Positions 8,981 through 17,372 of a DNA stretch of 64,000 bases are shown here, piece by piece. The stretch lies in NCBI GenBank assembly GCA_041573795.1, contig JBFFQB010000002.1, positions 53,549 to 117,548 of the forward strand, given 5' to 3'. Made by a program: the position numbers and the translations under genes. Every line of letters begins with the position of its first letter. Position 1 is the stretch's first letter. Under the pieces are notes generated by a model. It did no database searches. It saw only the letters and a list, made by a program, of their open reading frames with translations, and was not told the origin of the DNA. Origin of the DNA: E44-bin32 sp041573795. GTDB taxonomy: Bacteria > Chloroflexota > Anaerolineae > Anaerolineales > E44-bin32.

Positions 8981-10294
8981 TCAGCGCATGTAAGGCTCAA
9001 ATTCGTGCAGTAAATGTCTGGGGATTTGGCCTTTGAGGATAACGCTATCTTCCTCATAATCTGTCTGCTCGATCTGGCCTTGATCATGGAAGATACTGAT
9101 AAGTCGACCAAGTTTATAGGGTAAAGACACAGTGATAGGCTCGAGCTCGCTGTAAACCTCATTCTCAAGAACCGACAGAAGCAAATCTGTACCTGTACCT
9201 TTCAGTGCAGAGATCGGTACAGCCCGATCGTATTGATCCACGATATCTTGCAGATCAACGCCGTCGGGTAATCGATCTATCTTATTCAGGGCCGTCACAA
9301 TAGGGATGTGGTCAGCCTCTATCTCTTCCAGGGTCCGAATGACTGATTCTGCCTGGGCTTGAAAATTTGAATGGGTAATGTCTACAACATGCAGAAGCAC
9401 ATCTGCATCACGAATCTCTTCCAATGTTGCGCGGAATGCTGCCACCAGTGTTGTCGGTAATTTCTGAATGAATCCGACCGTGTCCGTGAGGAGAATCGTT
9501 CTTCCGCCCGGCGATTTCACTCGTCGGGTAGTCGGGTCCAGCGTCGCAAATAACTCGTCGGCCACATAAACGTCAGCCCTGGACAAGGTATTTAAGAGGG
9601 TTGATTTCCCGGCATTAGTGTATCCAACCAAGGCAATTGTCGGAATGGCAGCTTCTTTGCGCCGCGCCCGATAGCGGCCGCGGTGATCTCTCACTTTTTC
9701 AAGTTCTTCTCGTAAGTGGGAGATCCGACGGCGGATATCTCGCCGATCAACCTCAAGTTGTGTTTCTCCGGGCCCTCGAAGGCCCACCCCTCCCACAGAA
9801 CCCGCTCGCCCACCTCCCCCACCGGCCTGACGGGCGAGATGGGTCCAAGCCCGCGTTAGACGCGGTAATCGATACTCATATTGAGCCAACTCAACCTGTA
9901 AGGCTCCTTCGCGTGTGGCTGCATGTTGGGCGAAGATATCCAGGATTAGCGCTGTCCGGTCAACGACCCGTACGGCATCGCCATATACTCGCTCGAGTTC
10001 GCGCTGGTGGCGCGGGTTTAGTTCATCGTCAAATAGTAAGACATCTGCCACAAGTTCTGAGATCAGCTCACGGACTTCCTCAACTTTTCCAGATCCAAGG
10101 TAGGTTTTAGGATTGGGTCGATCGAGGTTCTGGCGGGCTTCACCGACGACGTCCAATCCAGCTGTCTCCGCCAAAAGGGCCAGCTCGTTCAAAGAATCAT
10201 CAAGGGTTAGAAAACCTGGATCCTGTTTAAATGCAACCCCAACCAATAAAGCGCGCTCATTTGGTAATTCTGTCGGAGATGTATTCTTGCTCAT
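8981..10294 (-). CDS. hflX: Ribosome-associated GTPase HflX
   Basis: HflX is a GTPase that splits or rescues stalled 70S ribosomes. The 437-residue protein has the N-terminal HflX domain (about 20-190, with ELNPRHQRELE and GLRGPGETQLEVDRR), a coiled linker (residues 180-215), and the G domain with GYTNAGKSTLLNTL (P-loop), DTVGFIQKLP (G3) and ALNKIDRL (G4). A short C-terminal domain follows. It is only three bases downstream of the histidine kinase gene, so both lie in one transcription unit. Length and motifs are typical. Confidence 0.97.
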   Translation of the reverse strand: MSKNTSPTELPNERALLVGVAFKQDPGFLTLDDSLNELALLAETAGLDVVGEARQNLDRPNPKTYLGSGKVEEVRELISELVADVLLFDDELNPRHQRELERVYGDAVRVVDRTALILDIFAQHAATREGALQVELAQYEYRLPRLTRAWTHLARQAGGGGGRAGSVGGVGLRGPGETQLEVDRRDIRRRISHLREELEKVRDHRGRYRARRKEAAIPTIALVGYTNAGKSTLLNTLSRADVYVADELFATLDPTTRRVKSPGGRTILLTDTVGFIQKLPTTLVAAFRATLEEIRDADVLLHVVDITHSNFQAQAESVIRTLEEIEADHIPIVTALNKIDRLPDGVDLQDIVDQYDRAVPISALKGTGTDLLLSVLENEVYSELEPITVSLPYKLGRLISIFHDQGQIEQTDYEEDSVILKGQIPRHLLHEFEPYMR

Positions 10295-10297
10295 GCG

Positions 10298-11521
10298 TTA
10301 GTCTCGTGCCCTAGCAAGAAGACGTTTAGAAAGATCGTCAGGGGGCTGCTCGCGAAAGGGGATCATCAAATGGAAAACGCTGCCTGGACAAGCCTCGGGA
10401 TCATAACCAGGCGAATCAACCCAAACAGCTCCGCCATGAGCCTCAATAATCCCTTTGCACAGGTGTAAGCCTAAACCTGATCCTGCTGTTGCGCTCTCCT
10501 CGTCCTGAGAACCCATCGGATCAACTACTCTTCCAAACTGTTCGAAGATCCGAACCTGGTCTTCAGCTGCGATGCCCACCCCGGTATCTTTCACGGAGAT
10601 CTCGATAAATCCAGGTAATGACCTCCCCTGTACCTGAATCTTACCTTTCTCGGGAGTGAAGGTAATGGCATTGTCAATCACCTCTACCAACGCTTGCTCC
10701 AAGCGCTCACCATCGGCATAAACGGTTTGATCAAACCCATCAAAAGCTTCAACCTGCACATCCAGTTCTTTTACTTCAAATTGCGAATTGAATTCTTGGA
10801 CTACATGGTTAATCAGGTCGATCAAACGTAGCGGTTGATAATAGAGAGAAAGCATTTTGTTATCGATCATGGCGACATCAACAAGATCATCAATTAACTC
10901 CCGCATTCTCTCAGTCCCACTCTCAATTCCTGCGAGCAGAGGCTTGGCTTCCTCATCGGCACCCACTTGTTCCGATAACATTTGCGAGTACCCTTCGACA
11001 AGTGTGAGAGGAGTTTTTAATCCATGGGCAGCAATGGAAACAAAGTTAGCCCTGGACTCATCTAATCTCTCAAGCGCTTCCTGGACCTCCTTCAGTCTTC
11101 GCTGTGCTCGGAGAAGGCTCCCTGTCGCTTCAACATAGGCGATGTATTCAACTGCCCTGCTGAAGAATTTTTCCATGGCACTCTGAGCCTTTGCCAAATC
11201 CTGATCAGTACAATTTTCTTGAATGCTGATGAGGATGATCGCCCTGATAGTATGCAGCTCATGGATGAGGCTATTCTCCTGATATGTTTCAAACGATACG
11301 GGATCAACAGATTCATCCTCTGTGGATTGAAGCCATCCATCCAGAAGATGCATCATACTCTTCGTATCCCCTGTTAAATGACTCTCAAGCATGACTTCGA
11401 GCAGACGTGAAACGTCACTTGTGGAAAGCCGGGCAGCCATCTCGCTTTCAGCCAGATGTTCCGCATAGGCTCGCTCCCAATCTGGCTTCATTCGCAGAAG
11501 GAGTTCAACAAGTTTTGGCAT
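10298..11521 (-). CDS. Soluble sensor histidine kinase
   Basis: A 407-residue histidine kinase without membrane segments. Residues about 1-140 are an all-helical domain, resembling the helical N-terminal domains of RsbR-like stress regulators (tentative). A coiled coil (about 135-165) leads to the HisKA domain, where the phospho-acceptor lies in SIAAHGLKTPLTLVEGYSQM; a Gly follows the His where Glu is usual. The ATPase domain shows the N box near IDNAITF, the G1 box KDTGVGIAAEDQVRIFEQFG and GSGLGLHLCKGIIEAHGG. No response regulator is adjacent. Three bases separate it from hflX, so it may share control with ribosome rescue. Confidence 0.92.
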   Translation of the reverse strand: MPKLVELLLRMKPDWERAYAEHLAESEMAARLSTSDVSRLLEVMLESHLTGDTKSMMHLLDGWLQSTEDESVDPVSFETYQENSLIHELHTIRAIILISIQENCTDQDLAKAQSAMEKFFSRAVEYIAYVEATGSLLRAQRRLKEVQEALERLDESRANFVSIAAHGLKTPLTLVEGYSQMLSEQVGADEEAKPLLAGIESGTERMRELIDDLVDVAMIDNKMLSLYYQPLRLIDLINHVVQEFNSQFEVKELDVQVEAFDGFDQTVYADGERLEQALVEVIDNAITFTPEKGKIQVQGRSLPGFIEISVKDTGVGIAAEDQVRIFEQFGRVVDPMGSQDEESATAGSGLGLHLCKGIIEAHGGAVWVDSPGYDPEACPGSVFHLMIPFREQPPDDLSKRLLARARD

Positions 11522-11579
11522 AGAAAAGAGGATCCCTTATCAACATTGTGCGGCTCTCAAGTTTACACGTGTTCCTACT

Positions 11580-12506
11580 TTACTGCGAAGTACTTCCTTC
11601 CCCTGATTCGTAGCTCAACATCCAGGTCTCCAGCGTTGTGCCAATGGCATTCAAACTCTCTGCTGAGACCTTGTCGATATTATCTTCCAGCGTATGCCAG
11701 TATGGATAGGTGAAGTCGATGATAAGAACTGCTGGGATTTCTGCCTGTATGAATGGAATATGATCATCTACTATGCTGGGCCCAGGTTCGTTTACGAACG
11801 CTTCAAAACCCAATTCTTGCCCCGTAGCCCAAATCGAGGAAACCAGCGCTGGATCAGAATTCCTTTCAACGGGTAGTCGTAAATCCCTATCACCGATCAT
11901 ATCCACAATGATGACAGCTTGTAGATCTTGATCAAGCTGATCAACAAAATAGCGGGAACCGACATCCCAATCCCACCCATCAATCCGCCCTTGATCCTCG
12001 GCATCAAAAAATGCAAAGACCAGATTGATTTGCTTCGAATCGATGAACACTCGGGCCAGCTCCAAAAGCACAGCCACACCGGAGGCACCGTCATTTGCGC
12101 CCGGAACGGCCAACGTGGGATTATTCAAATCGCGATCCGCGAACTTGCGTGTGTCGTAGTGTGCGCCAAGCAAGATCGGGTTCTCCCGGTCAGAGGCTGG
12201 ATGGTAGGCAATGATATTGGTCAGAAATGAACCCTTATACTCAAACGACTGTTGCTCCACGGCCCACCCCATCTCTTCAAGTTCTTCGACCAACCAGTCC
12301 TGTATTTGAATATGGCCAGTCGATCCGGGGAAGCGGGGACCGAAAGCCATTTGGTCGTTTACATATTGCAATGCTCGATCCCCTGAAAAGGTTCGTGCAA
12401 GCTCGGGTGTACTCACAGATTGGCAGGCTGAAAGCAAGGGTAGAAGGAACAAGCCTGTGCGTATAGCCTTGTTGAGATTATTGGAATATAAAAAGCGAGG
12501 GATCAT
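11580..12506 (-). CDS. M28-family lipoprotein, glutaminyl-peptide cyclotransferase-like
   Basis: A 308-residue secreted metalloenzyme. The N-terminus is a lipoprotein signal ending in LLSACQS, so it is probably membrane-anchored outside the cell. Zinc ligands of the M28 fold are seen in LLGAHYDTR, PGANDGASGVAVLLEL, FFDAEDQGR and VDMIGD, and the last His in the motif PYPYWHTLEDNIDKV (written here from FTYPYWHTLED), the arrangement seen in glutaminyl cyclases. By family it cyclises N-terminal Gln or acts as an aminopeptidase; the sequence alone favours the cyclase branch. Its ATG overlaps the trmFO stop (ATGA). Confidence 0.88.
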   Translation of the reverse strand: MIPRFLYSNNLNKAIRTGLFLLPLLSACQSVSTPELARTFSGDRALQYVNDQMAFGPRFPGSTGHIQIQDWLVEELEEMGWAVEQQSFEYKGSFLTNIIAYHPASDRENPILLGAHYDTRKFADRDLNNPTLAVPGANDGASGVAVLLELARVFIDSKQINLVFAFFDAEDQGRIDGWDWDVGSRYFVDQLDQDLQAVIIVDMIGDRDLRLPVERNSDPALVSSIWATGQELGFEAFVNEPGPSIVDDHIPFIQAEIPAVLIIDFTYPYWHTLEDNIDKVSAESLNAIGTTLETWMLSYESGEGSTSQ

Positions 12507-13876
12507 ATCTTATTGTGGCTATGCGCAACAAGGTCATTCTCTAAATACTGATTAAGATCTTCAAGTGCGCGTTTGGCATGAGCCGCAGCACGCTGCCGGC
12601 GATTTCGTCGAACCCCATCGTCCAACACAGGCAATAAACCCAGGTTTGCTTTCATCGGCTGGAAGGTCTCGGGCTCTGCATGGGAGACATAGTGACAGAG
12701 CGCTCCAAGCATCGTCGTTAAAGGCAACACCATTAAGGGCTCGTTATTAAGCATGCGCACAAGATTTTTCCCGGCGAGCAGCCCAGTGGCAATATTGCCG
12801 AGGTAGCCCTCCACCCCGGTTATTTGACCCGCGAAGTAAAGATCACTGCGATTTCGAAATTGCATTGTGGGATGGAGTAGATCGGGTGCCTTAAGGAAAG
12901 TATTACGATGCATTTGACCATAGCGGAAAAACCGGGCATCTTCTAAACCTGGGATCATCCGCAGTACGCGACGCTGTTCCGCATAGGTCAGATTGGTCTG
13001 GAAACCAACCAGGTTGTAAAGCGAGCCGGCAAGATCATCTTGCCGCAGTTGGACAACTGCGTAGGGGCGCTTCCCGGTCCGGGGATCCTTCAATCCTACA
13101 GGCCTCATCGGTCCATAGGCAAGCGAATCTTCACCGCGCTCTGCAATGATTTCTATCGGAAGACATCCTTCGAAGAACGTGTGGGAACCGGCTTTAACAC
13201 CTGCGTGTATAGCCGCTTCAAACTCGCGCAACGGGATTCTCTCTGCCGACTGAACCTCTCTTACAAAGCGGTAATATTCTTCTTTATTCAGCGGGCAATT
13301 GATGTAATCTCCCTTTTCCATTTCACCGCGGCCATAACGCGAGCTTCGAAACGCTATCGTCATATTGATCGTCTCATACTCAACAATTGGAGCAAGCGCA
13401 TCGAAGAAGAAAAGTTGATCTTCACCGCTCATGAGCTTAAGTGCTTCCGCAAGTGCAGGCGAGGTGAGCGGGCCTGAGGCGACGATACAAGGTCCTTCAG
13501 GTACTTCCAGGACCTCTCCGCGCACAATATTAATGCCTGGGTGGGCATCAAGAAAGCTGGTTACCCTTTGTCCGAATTGCTCCCGATCTACTGCCAGTGC
13601 GCCACCAGCCGGTACTGCAGTCTCTTCAGCGATGCGCAGCAACAATGACCCCATCACCCGAAGCTCGCTCATCAAAATACCCGATGCACGATCGGGTAAT
13701 TTTGACCCAAGAGAGTTAGAACAGACCAATTCAGCGAGTTTATCAGTTTGATGCGCGCCAGTGGCTACGGCTGGTCGCATTTCATAAAGGACGACCTCGT
13801 GCCCAGCTTCAGCCACTTGCCATGCCGCTTCGCTCCCGGCCAACCCGCCCCCGATAATTTTGACCTTGCTGCTCAT
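12503..13876 (-). CDS. trmFO: Methylenetetrahydrofolate-tRNA-(uracil-54-C5)-methyltransferase TrmFO
   Basis: TrmFO makes ribothymidine at position 54 of tRNA using methylene-tetrahydrofolate and FAD. The dinucleotide-binding motif KIIGGGLAGSEAAWQ is followed by YEMRPAVATGAHQTD and LVCSNSLGSKLPDRASG, all family signatures; GQITGVEGYLGNIATGLLAG lies near the C-terminus. I chose the ATG at 13876, which gives 457 residues starting five residues before the FAD motif. An in-frame ATG at 13933 would add 19 residues, but would put the coding region over the sigma-54 promoter of the divergent rpoN and has no homologous extension that I know of. Confidence 0.95.
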   Translation of the reverse strand: MSSKVKIIGGGLAGSEAAWQVAEAGHEVVLYEMRPAVATGAHQTDKLAELVCSNSLGSKLPDRASGILMSELRVMGSLLLRIAEETAVPAGGALAVDREQFGQRVTSFLDAHPGINIVRGEVLEVPEGPCIVASGPLTSPALAEALKLMSGEDQLFFFDALAPIVEYETINMTIAFRSSRYGRGEMEKGDYINCPLNKEEYYRFVREVQSAERIPLREFEAAIHAGVKAGSHTFFEGCLPIEIIAERGEDSLAYGPMRPVGLKDPRTGKRPYAVVQLRQDDLAGSLYNLVGFQTNLTYAEQRRVLRMIPGLEDARFFRYGQMHRNTFLKAPDLLHPTMQFRNRSDLYFAGQITGVEGYLGNIATGLLAGKNLVRMLNNEPLMVLPLTTMLGALCHYVSHAEPETFQPMKANLGLLPVLDDGVRRNRRQRAAAHAKRALEDLNQYLENDLVAHSHNKI

Positions 13877-13901
13877 GTGCGAGATTTTATCATGCTGAAT
13901 T

Positions 13902-13917
13902 TGGCACACATCTTGCA
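13902..13917 (+). promoter_or_regulatory. Sigma-54 (-24/-12) promoter upstream of rpoN
   Basis: TGGCACACATCTTGCA fits the sigma-54 consensus TGGCACR-N4-TTGCW, with GG at 13903-13904 and GC at 13915-13916 separated by exactly ten bases. The start would be near 13928, 42 bases before the rpoN ATG. It lies directly in front of the gene for sigma-54 itself, which suggests positive autoregulation. Confidence 0.82.
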
Positions 13918-13923
13918 ACACCT

Positions 13924-13952
13924 TTGCTTGCATTTTCGGATCATTGTATACT
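13924..13952 (+). promoter_or_regulatory. Possible sigma-70 promoter of rpoN
   Basis: TTGCTT (13924-13929) and TATACT (13947-13952) are spaced by 17 bases. A vegetative promoter here would supply basal sigma-54, but its leader would be only about ten bases before the ATG, so this call is weaker than the sigma-54 site just upstream. Confidence 0.4.
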
Positions 13953-13969
13953 CACCTGCGAGGCGGAAC

Positions 13970-15382
13970 ATGTATCAATATCAAGATCAATCACTCAGAC
14001 CCCTGACAACGGCACACTTAGCCCAGACCATGAGTCTGCTTGTTCTCTCGAATATTGAGCTTCGAGACCGGGTCATCTCGGAATTATCCTCCAATCCTGC
14101 CTTAGAGCTGCTCGATGAACGAGTTTGCCCAAGCTGCCACAAACCCTTGGGAACAGGCGCGATTTGTCCTGCCTGCAGCCGTCACCAAGATGCTGAAGGC
14201 GATCCAATCGTCTTCCTATCCCCGCGCGATTCAATTCGCCCCTCGCGCAAGCGCCAGTTAGACGATCAGCCGCTTGATCGCGAACCAGCAGCTCCAGAAG
14301 ACCTTACCACCTATGTCATACGCCAATTGGCCGCAGAACTCCTTCCAGAAGATCGGCGCCTGGCACTCTATATCTTGGCGAGCCTTGATGATGACGGTTT
14401 TCTCAATGATCCGCCTGCGCTGATTGCTCAGGCAACTCGCTCGAGCCTAACGCAGGTACAACGCGTGATTGCACTCATCAATTCCGCTGACCCAATCGGG
14501 CTGGCTACCTCTGGACCAAAACAAGCCTTGCTGATTCAGCTCGAACAGCTTGCCGCAGATCACCCGATTGCCGAGTTGGCACGCGACATGCTGACGGAGA
14601 CTTTCGCGGCATTAGGTCGTAGAGAGTATGACAAAATCGGCCATGAGCTTGAGGTCAAACCCGCCAAGGTGCGCCAAGCGGCAGAATTCATCCACGACAA
14701 TCTAAACCCCTACCCTGCGCGTGCCAACTGGGGATCAGGCCACCACCCCATGTCAGGCGATTCGAACGTTTACCATACACCCGATATCATGGTTACTCAC
14801 AATCCCAATACCGAGCAGGGTCCCTTGGTGGTCGAAATCTTTTCCCCGCTTTCGGGTTGGCTACGAGTAAACCCGCTATTCAAACAAGCCATGGACAGCG
14901 CTTCAGCTGACCAAGCTGAGGATTGGTCCGAGCAGCTCGAAAAGGCTAACCTCTTTGTGAAATGCATCCAGCAGCGCAACAATACGATGCGCCGACTCAT
15001 GCAGCTGCTTGTGTCTCAGCAGGAAACGTTCATCCTAGAAGGTGCCCGCCACTTGAAACCCATGACCAGGGCACAGATTGCTGATCAGGTCGGTGTGCAC
15101 GAATCGACGATTTCACGCGCGGTTGCGAATAAATCCGTTGCGCTTCCAGATGGGCGCATCATCCCATTGGCCAAGTTCTTCGACCGAAGCTTGTCTGTCC
15201 GTGACCGGATAAAGGAAATTGTTCGTAACGAAACTAACCCTCTTACCGACGATCAAATCGTTGCGCTCCTGAAAAAGGATGGGGTTAAAATTGCTCGCAG
15301 AACCGTGGCGAAATATCGGTCGATTGAGGGAATCTTACCGGCGCGGTTGCGGGGTGAGCATAAGCTATCCCAAGCAGCATAA
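13970..15382 (+). CDS. rpoN: RNA polymerase sigma-54 factor with inserted zinc ribbon
   Basis: Sigma-54 recruits core polymerase to -24/-12 promoters and needs an AAA+ activator. The start ATG at 13970 (470 residues) follows AGGCGG and gives the normal region I (LTTAHLAQTMSLLVLSNIEL). Core-binding region follows, then the HTH (ADQVGVHESTISRAVANKS) and the diagnostic RpoN box (ARRTVAKYRS). Unusual is a CPSC-x9-CPAC motif (Cys53, 56, 66, 69) between region I and the core-binding domain, which should fold as a zinc ribbon. An open frame extends upstream to 13748, but that part is antisense to trmFO. The gene leads an operon with a kinase and an activator and has its own sigma-54 promoter. Confidence 0.96.
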   Translation: MYQYQDQSLRPLTTAHLAQTMSLLVLSNIELRDRVISELSSNPALELLDERVCPSCHKPLGTGAICPACSRHQDAEGDPIVFLSPRDSIRPSRKRQLDDQPLDREPAAPEDLTTYVIRQLAAELLPEDRRLALYILASLDDDGFLNDPPALIAQATRSSLTQVQRVIALINSADPIGLATSGPKQALLIQLEQLAADHPIAELARDMLTETFAALGRREYDKIGHELEVKPAKVRQAAEFIHDNLNPYPARANWGSGHHPMSGDSNVYHTPDIMVTHNPNTEQGPLVVEIFSPLSGWLRVNPLFKQAMDSASADQAEDWSEQLEKANLFVKCIQQRNNTMRRLMQLLVSQQETFILEGARHLKPMTRAQIADQVGVHESTISRAVANKSVALPDGRIIPLAKFFDRSLSVRDRIKEIVRNETNPLTDDQIVALLKKDGVKIARRTVAKYRSIEGILPARLRGEHKLSQAA

Positions 15383-15396
15383 GTAAAGGTAGATCA

Positions 15397-17358
15397 TTGG
15401 CGAGAGATACAACACCCACAAATCCGATCGCACGCTTTTTTAAATCAGAGCCGCATCGTGAACTGTTCGACACACTTGCGGATACGCTCGACAGCGCCGT
15501 CCTGGTTCTCTCCGGGACGGAGCCGCGTTTAATAACCTGCAATCACCAGTTTCTGCTGATGACTGGTTTCGCCCGCAAGGACGTTGAATCACTCTCTCCT
15601 TCTGATCTCTTTACAGAAGTTGAAGGACAGGCTGCCCTCGATAAAATCCTGCAACCCTGGGATACGCCCGATTGTCAGCTGAATGAAGTTCCCATCCGAA
15701 CCCAATCAGGCGAGTTGCTTTGGATCGACCTTCAGGCTTTCTCGGTCACGCCCTCTCATGAGGTTGTCCTCGTACTTTCAAGACCATCGCAAGAACGGGT
15801 GAGTAGTGAAGCACATCAACGCGCAGAAGCTGAGCGCATGTCTTTACTTATGGAAATATCGGATCTTGCCATCGAGAGCGGCGCCGCCACGTTAACTCTG
15901 CTCCTTGAGCAAATCAAGAAACTCCTTTCAGCAAGCTTTGCAGGCATGTATCAGGTTGATCCGAGTTCGCCAGCCTATACATTGGTCGGTACTCTACCCC
16001 CCGCTTTCCCGGAGCAAGTCGACGACAGCGTAATCGGAACCTTACCCAGGCATTCGCGCTGGTCGATTGGACATCGCCCGGAGCATGAGCTCGCCCGTGC
16101 CGCACGCGCAGCTGAGGTCCGTCATCTTCGCACAACCCGAATTGGTGACGAAAGCTCGTGGGTAGGCCTTCTGGTCGTCTGTTGGGATGAGGAGCTCACC
16201 GAAGGGGAAGATATCGAAACCATCATGCAAGTCGCAACAAATTTATGCCACGCCGCGCTGCATGTCGGCCTTCTGCGTTCCAGCACAACTGAGAGCGAAC
16301 TTGTGCTCAATCAGCTTGAGGATCAGATTGAGCATCTTTACGAAGGAATTTCAGACACACTGCTAATCGTAGATTCAGAATTATCCATCATGCGAGCGAA
16401 CGCAGCTCTCGAACGCCTGCTCGGTTTCTCTGCTGAAGAAGTCATCAATCGTCCAGTCCAGGATATCTTGGTAGGACCTGAAGATGTTACGGTGACACTT
16501 TTAGATGCGCTCGGCCATCAACGCGAATCGGAACGATCGAAGCTTGTGCTGCACCATCGCGAGGGAAATCCTTTGCCAATACACCTGCGCGCAGTGCCCT
16601 TAGAGATGGCAGGTGAGACCCAACTGCTCCTCGTCCTCAAGGATCAATCGGAGCAACAAGCGATCGAAGATCAGACAGAAAGTCTGGCGCAGCGGGCCCT
16701 CCTGGGTGAGGTCACTGCTATATTCGCGCATGAAGTTCGCAATCCTATCAATAATATCTCGACTGGCGTTCAACTCATCGCTTCCCGCCTGGGACAGGAT
16801 CATCCGCAATATGAAGCCCTCGATCGCATTCGTACGGAATGCACTCGCTTAGATCAGCTGATGAGCGATGTCCTCTTCTTCGCCCGTCCGTTAGAATTGA
16901 AAATGGAAGAGATCGACCTATCCGAGATGATGGATCGTATCCTGGCTCGTTGGACACCACGTTTTCAACAATCGAAAGTTCGCTGCCAAACCATCTTCCA
17001 AAAGGAGCTTCCGCCTGCATCTGTTGATCCCCGAACGTTCGAGCGCGTACTCGTCAACTTGATCAGTAATGCCCTTGAAGCTATGGCTGATGGGGGTACA
17101 ATCTCCATTTCAATTGGGTTTGCTGAAGAGGGTCCTAAAGATCAGCTGGAGTTAAAGGTCGCCGATACGGGTCCGGGGATCCCGGCAGATAAGATTCAAC
17201 GGATCTTCGACCCCTTCTTCACAACCAAGAAGGATGGCACAGGACTTGGTCTTGCTATTAGCCGTCGGATCATGACTGCTCATCGTGGCACCATTCAGGT
17301 CGAATCATTTCCTGATGCCGGCACGGTTTTCACGATCCATATTCCTGTAGCAGCGTAA
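15397..17358 (+). CDS. Soluble NtrB-type PAS histidine kinase
   Basis: A 653-residue kinase with no membrane segments. A PAS domain (about 15-130), a GAF-like middle (about 145-290) and a second PAS (about 305-420, LYEGISDTLLIVDSELSIMRAN) precede HisKA with IFAHEVRNPINNISTGVQL and the ATPase domain (NLISNALEAMADGG, ADTGPGIPADKIQRIFDPFF, GTGLGLAISRRI). The EVRNP-type H box and FFTTK segment match NtrB/AtoS-like partners of sigma-54 activators. It starts at TTG, 14 bases after the rpoN stop, and ends 14 bases before the activator gene, so kinase, activator and sigma factor form one operon. The sensed signal is cytoplasmic and unknown. Confidence 0.93.
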   Translation: MARDTTPTNPIARFFKSEPHRELFDTLADTLDSAVLVLSGTEPRLITCNHQFLLMTGFARKDVESLSPSDLFTEVEGQAALDKILQPWDTPDCQLNEVPIRTQSGELLWIDLQAFSVTPSHEVVLVLSRPSQERVSSEAHQRAEAERMSLLMEISDLAIESGAATLTLLLEQIKKLLSASFAGMYQVDPSSPAYTLVGTLPPAFPEQVDDSVIGTLPRHSRWSIGHRPEHELARAARAAEVRHLRTTRIGDESSWVGLLVVCWDEELTEGEDIETIMQVATNLCHAALHVGLLRSSTTESELVLNQLEDQIEHLYEGISDTLLIVDSELSIMRANAALERLLGFSAEEVINRPVQDILVGPEDVTVTLLDALGHQRESERSKLVLHHREGNPLPIHLRAVPLEMAGETQLLLVLKDQSEQQAIEDQTESLAQRALLGEVTAIFAHEVRNPINNISTGVQLIASRLGQDHPQYEALDRIRTECTRLDQLMSDVLFFARPLELKMEEIDLSEMMDRILARWTPRFQQSKVRCQTIFQKELPPASVDPRTFERVLVNLISNALEAMADGGTISISIGFAEEGPKDQLELKVADTGPGIPADKIQRIFDPFFTTKKDGTGLGLAISRRIMTAHRGTIQVESFPDAGTVFTIHIPVAA

Positions 17359-17372
17359 TTCAGGAGAATTTA

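Noticed and set aside
13748..13969. Upstream extension of the rpoN frame
   Set aside because: It is antisense to trmFO, and the ATG at 13970 has its own ribosome-binding site and gives the normal region I.
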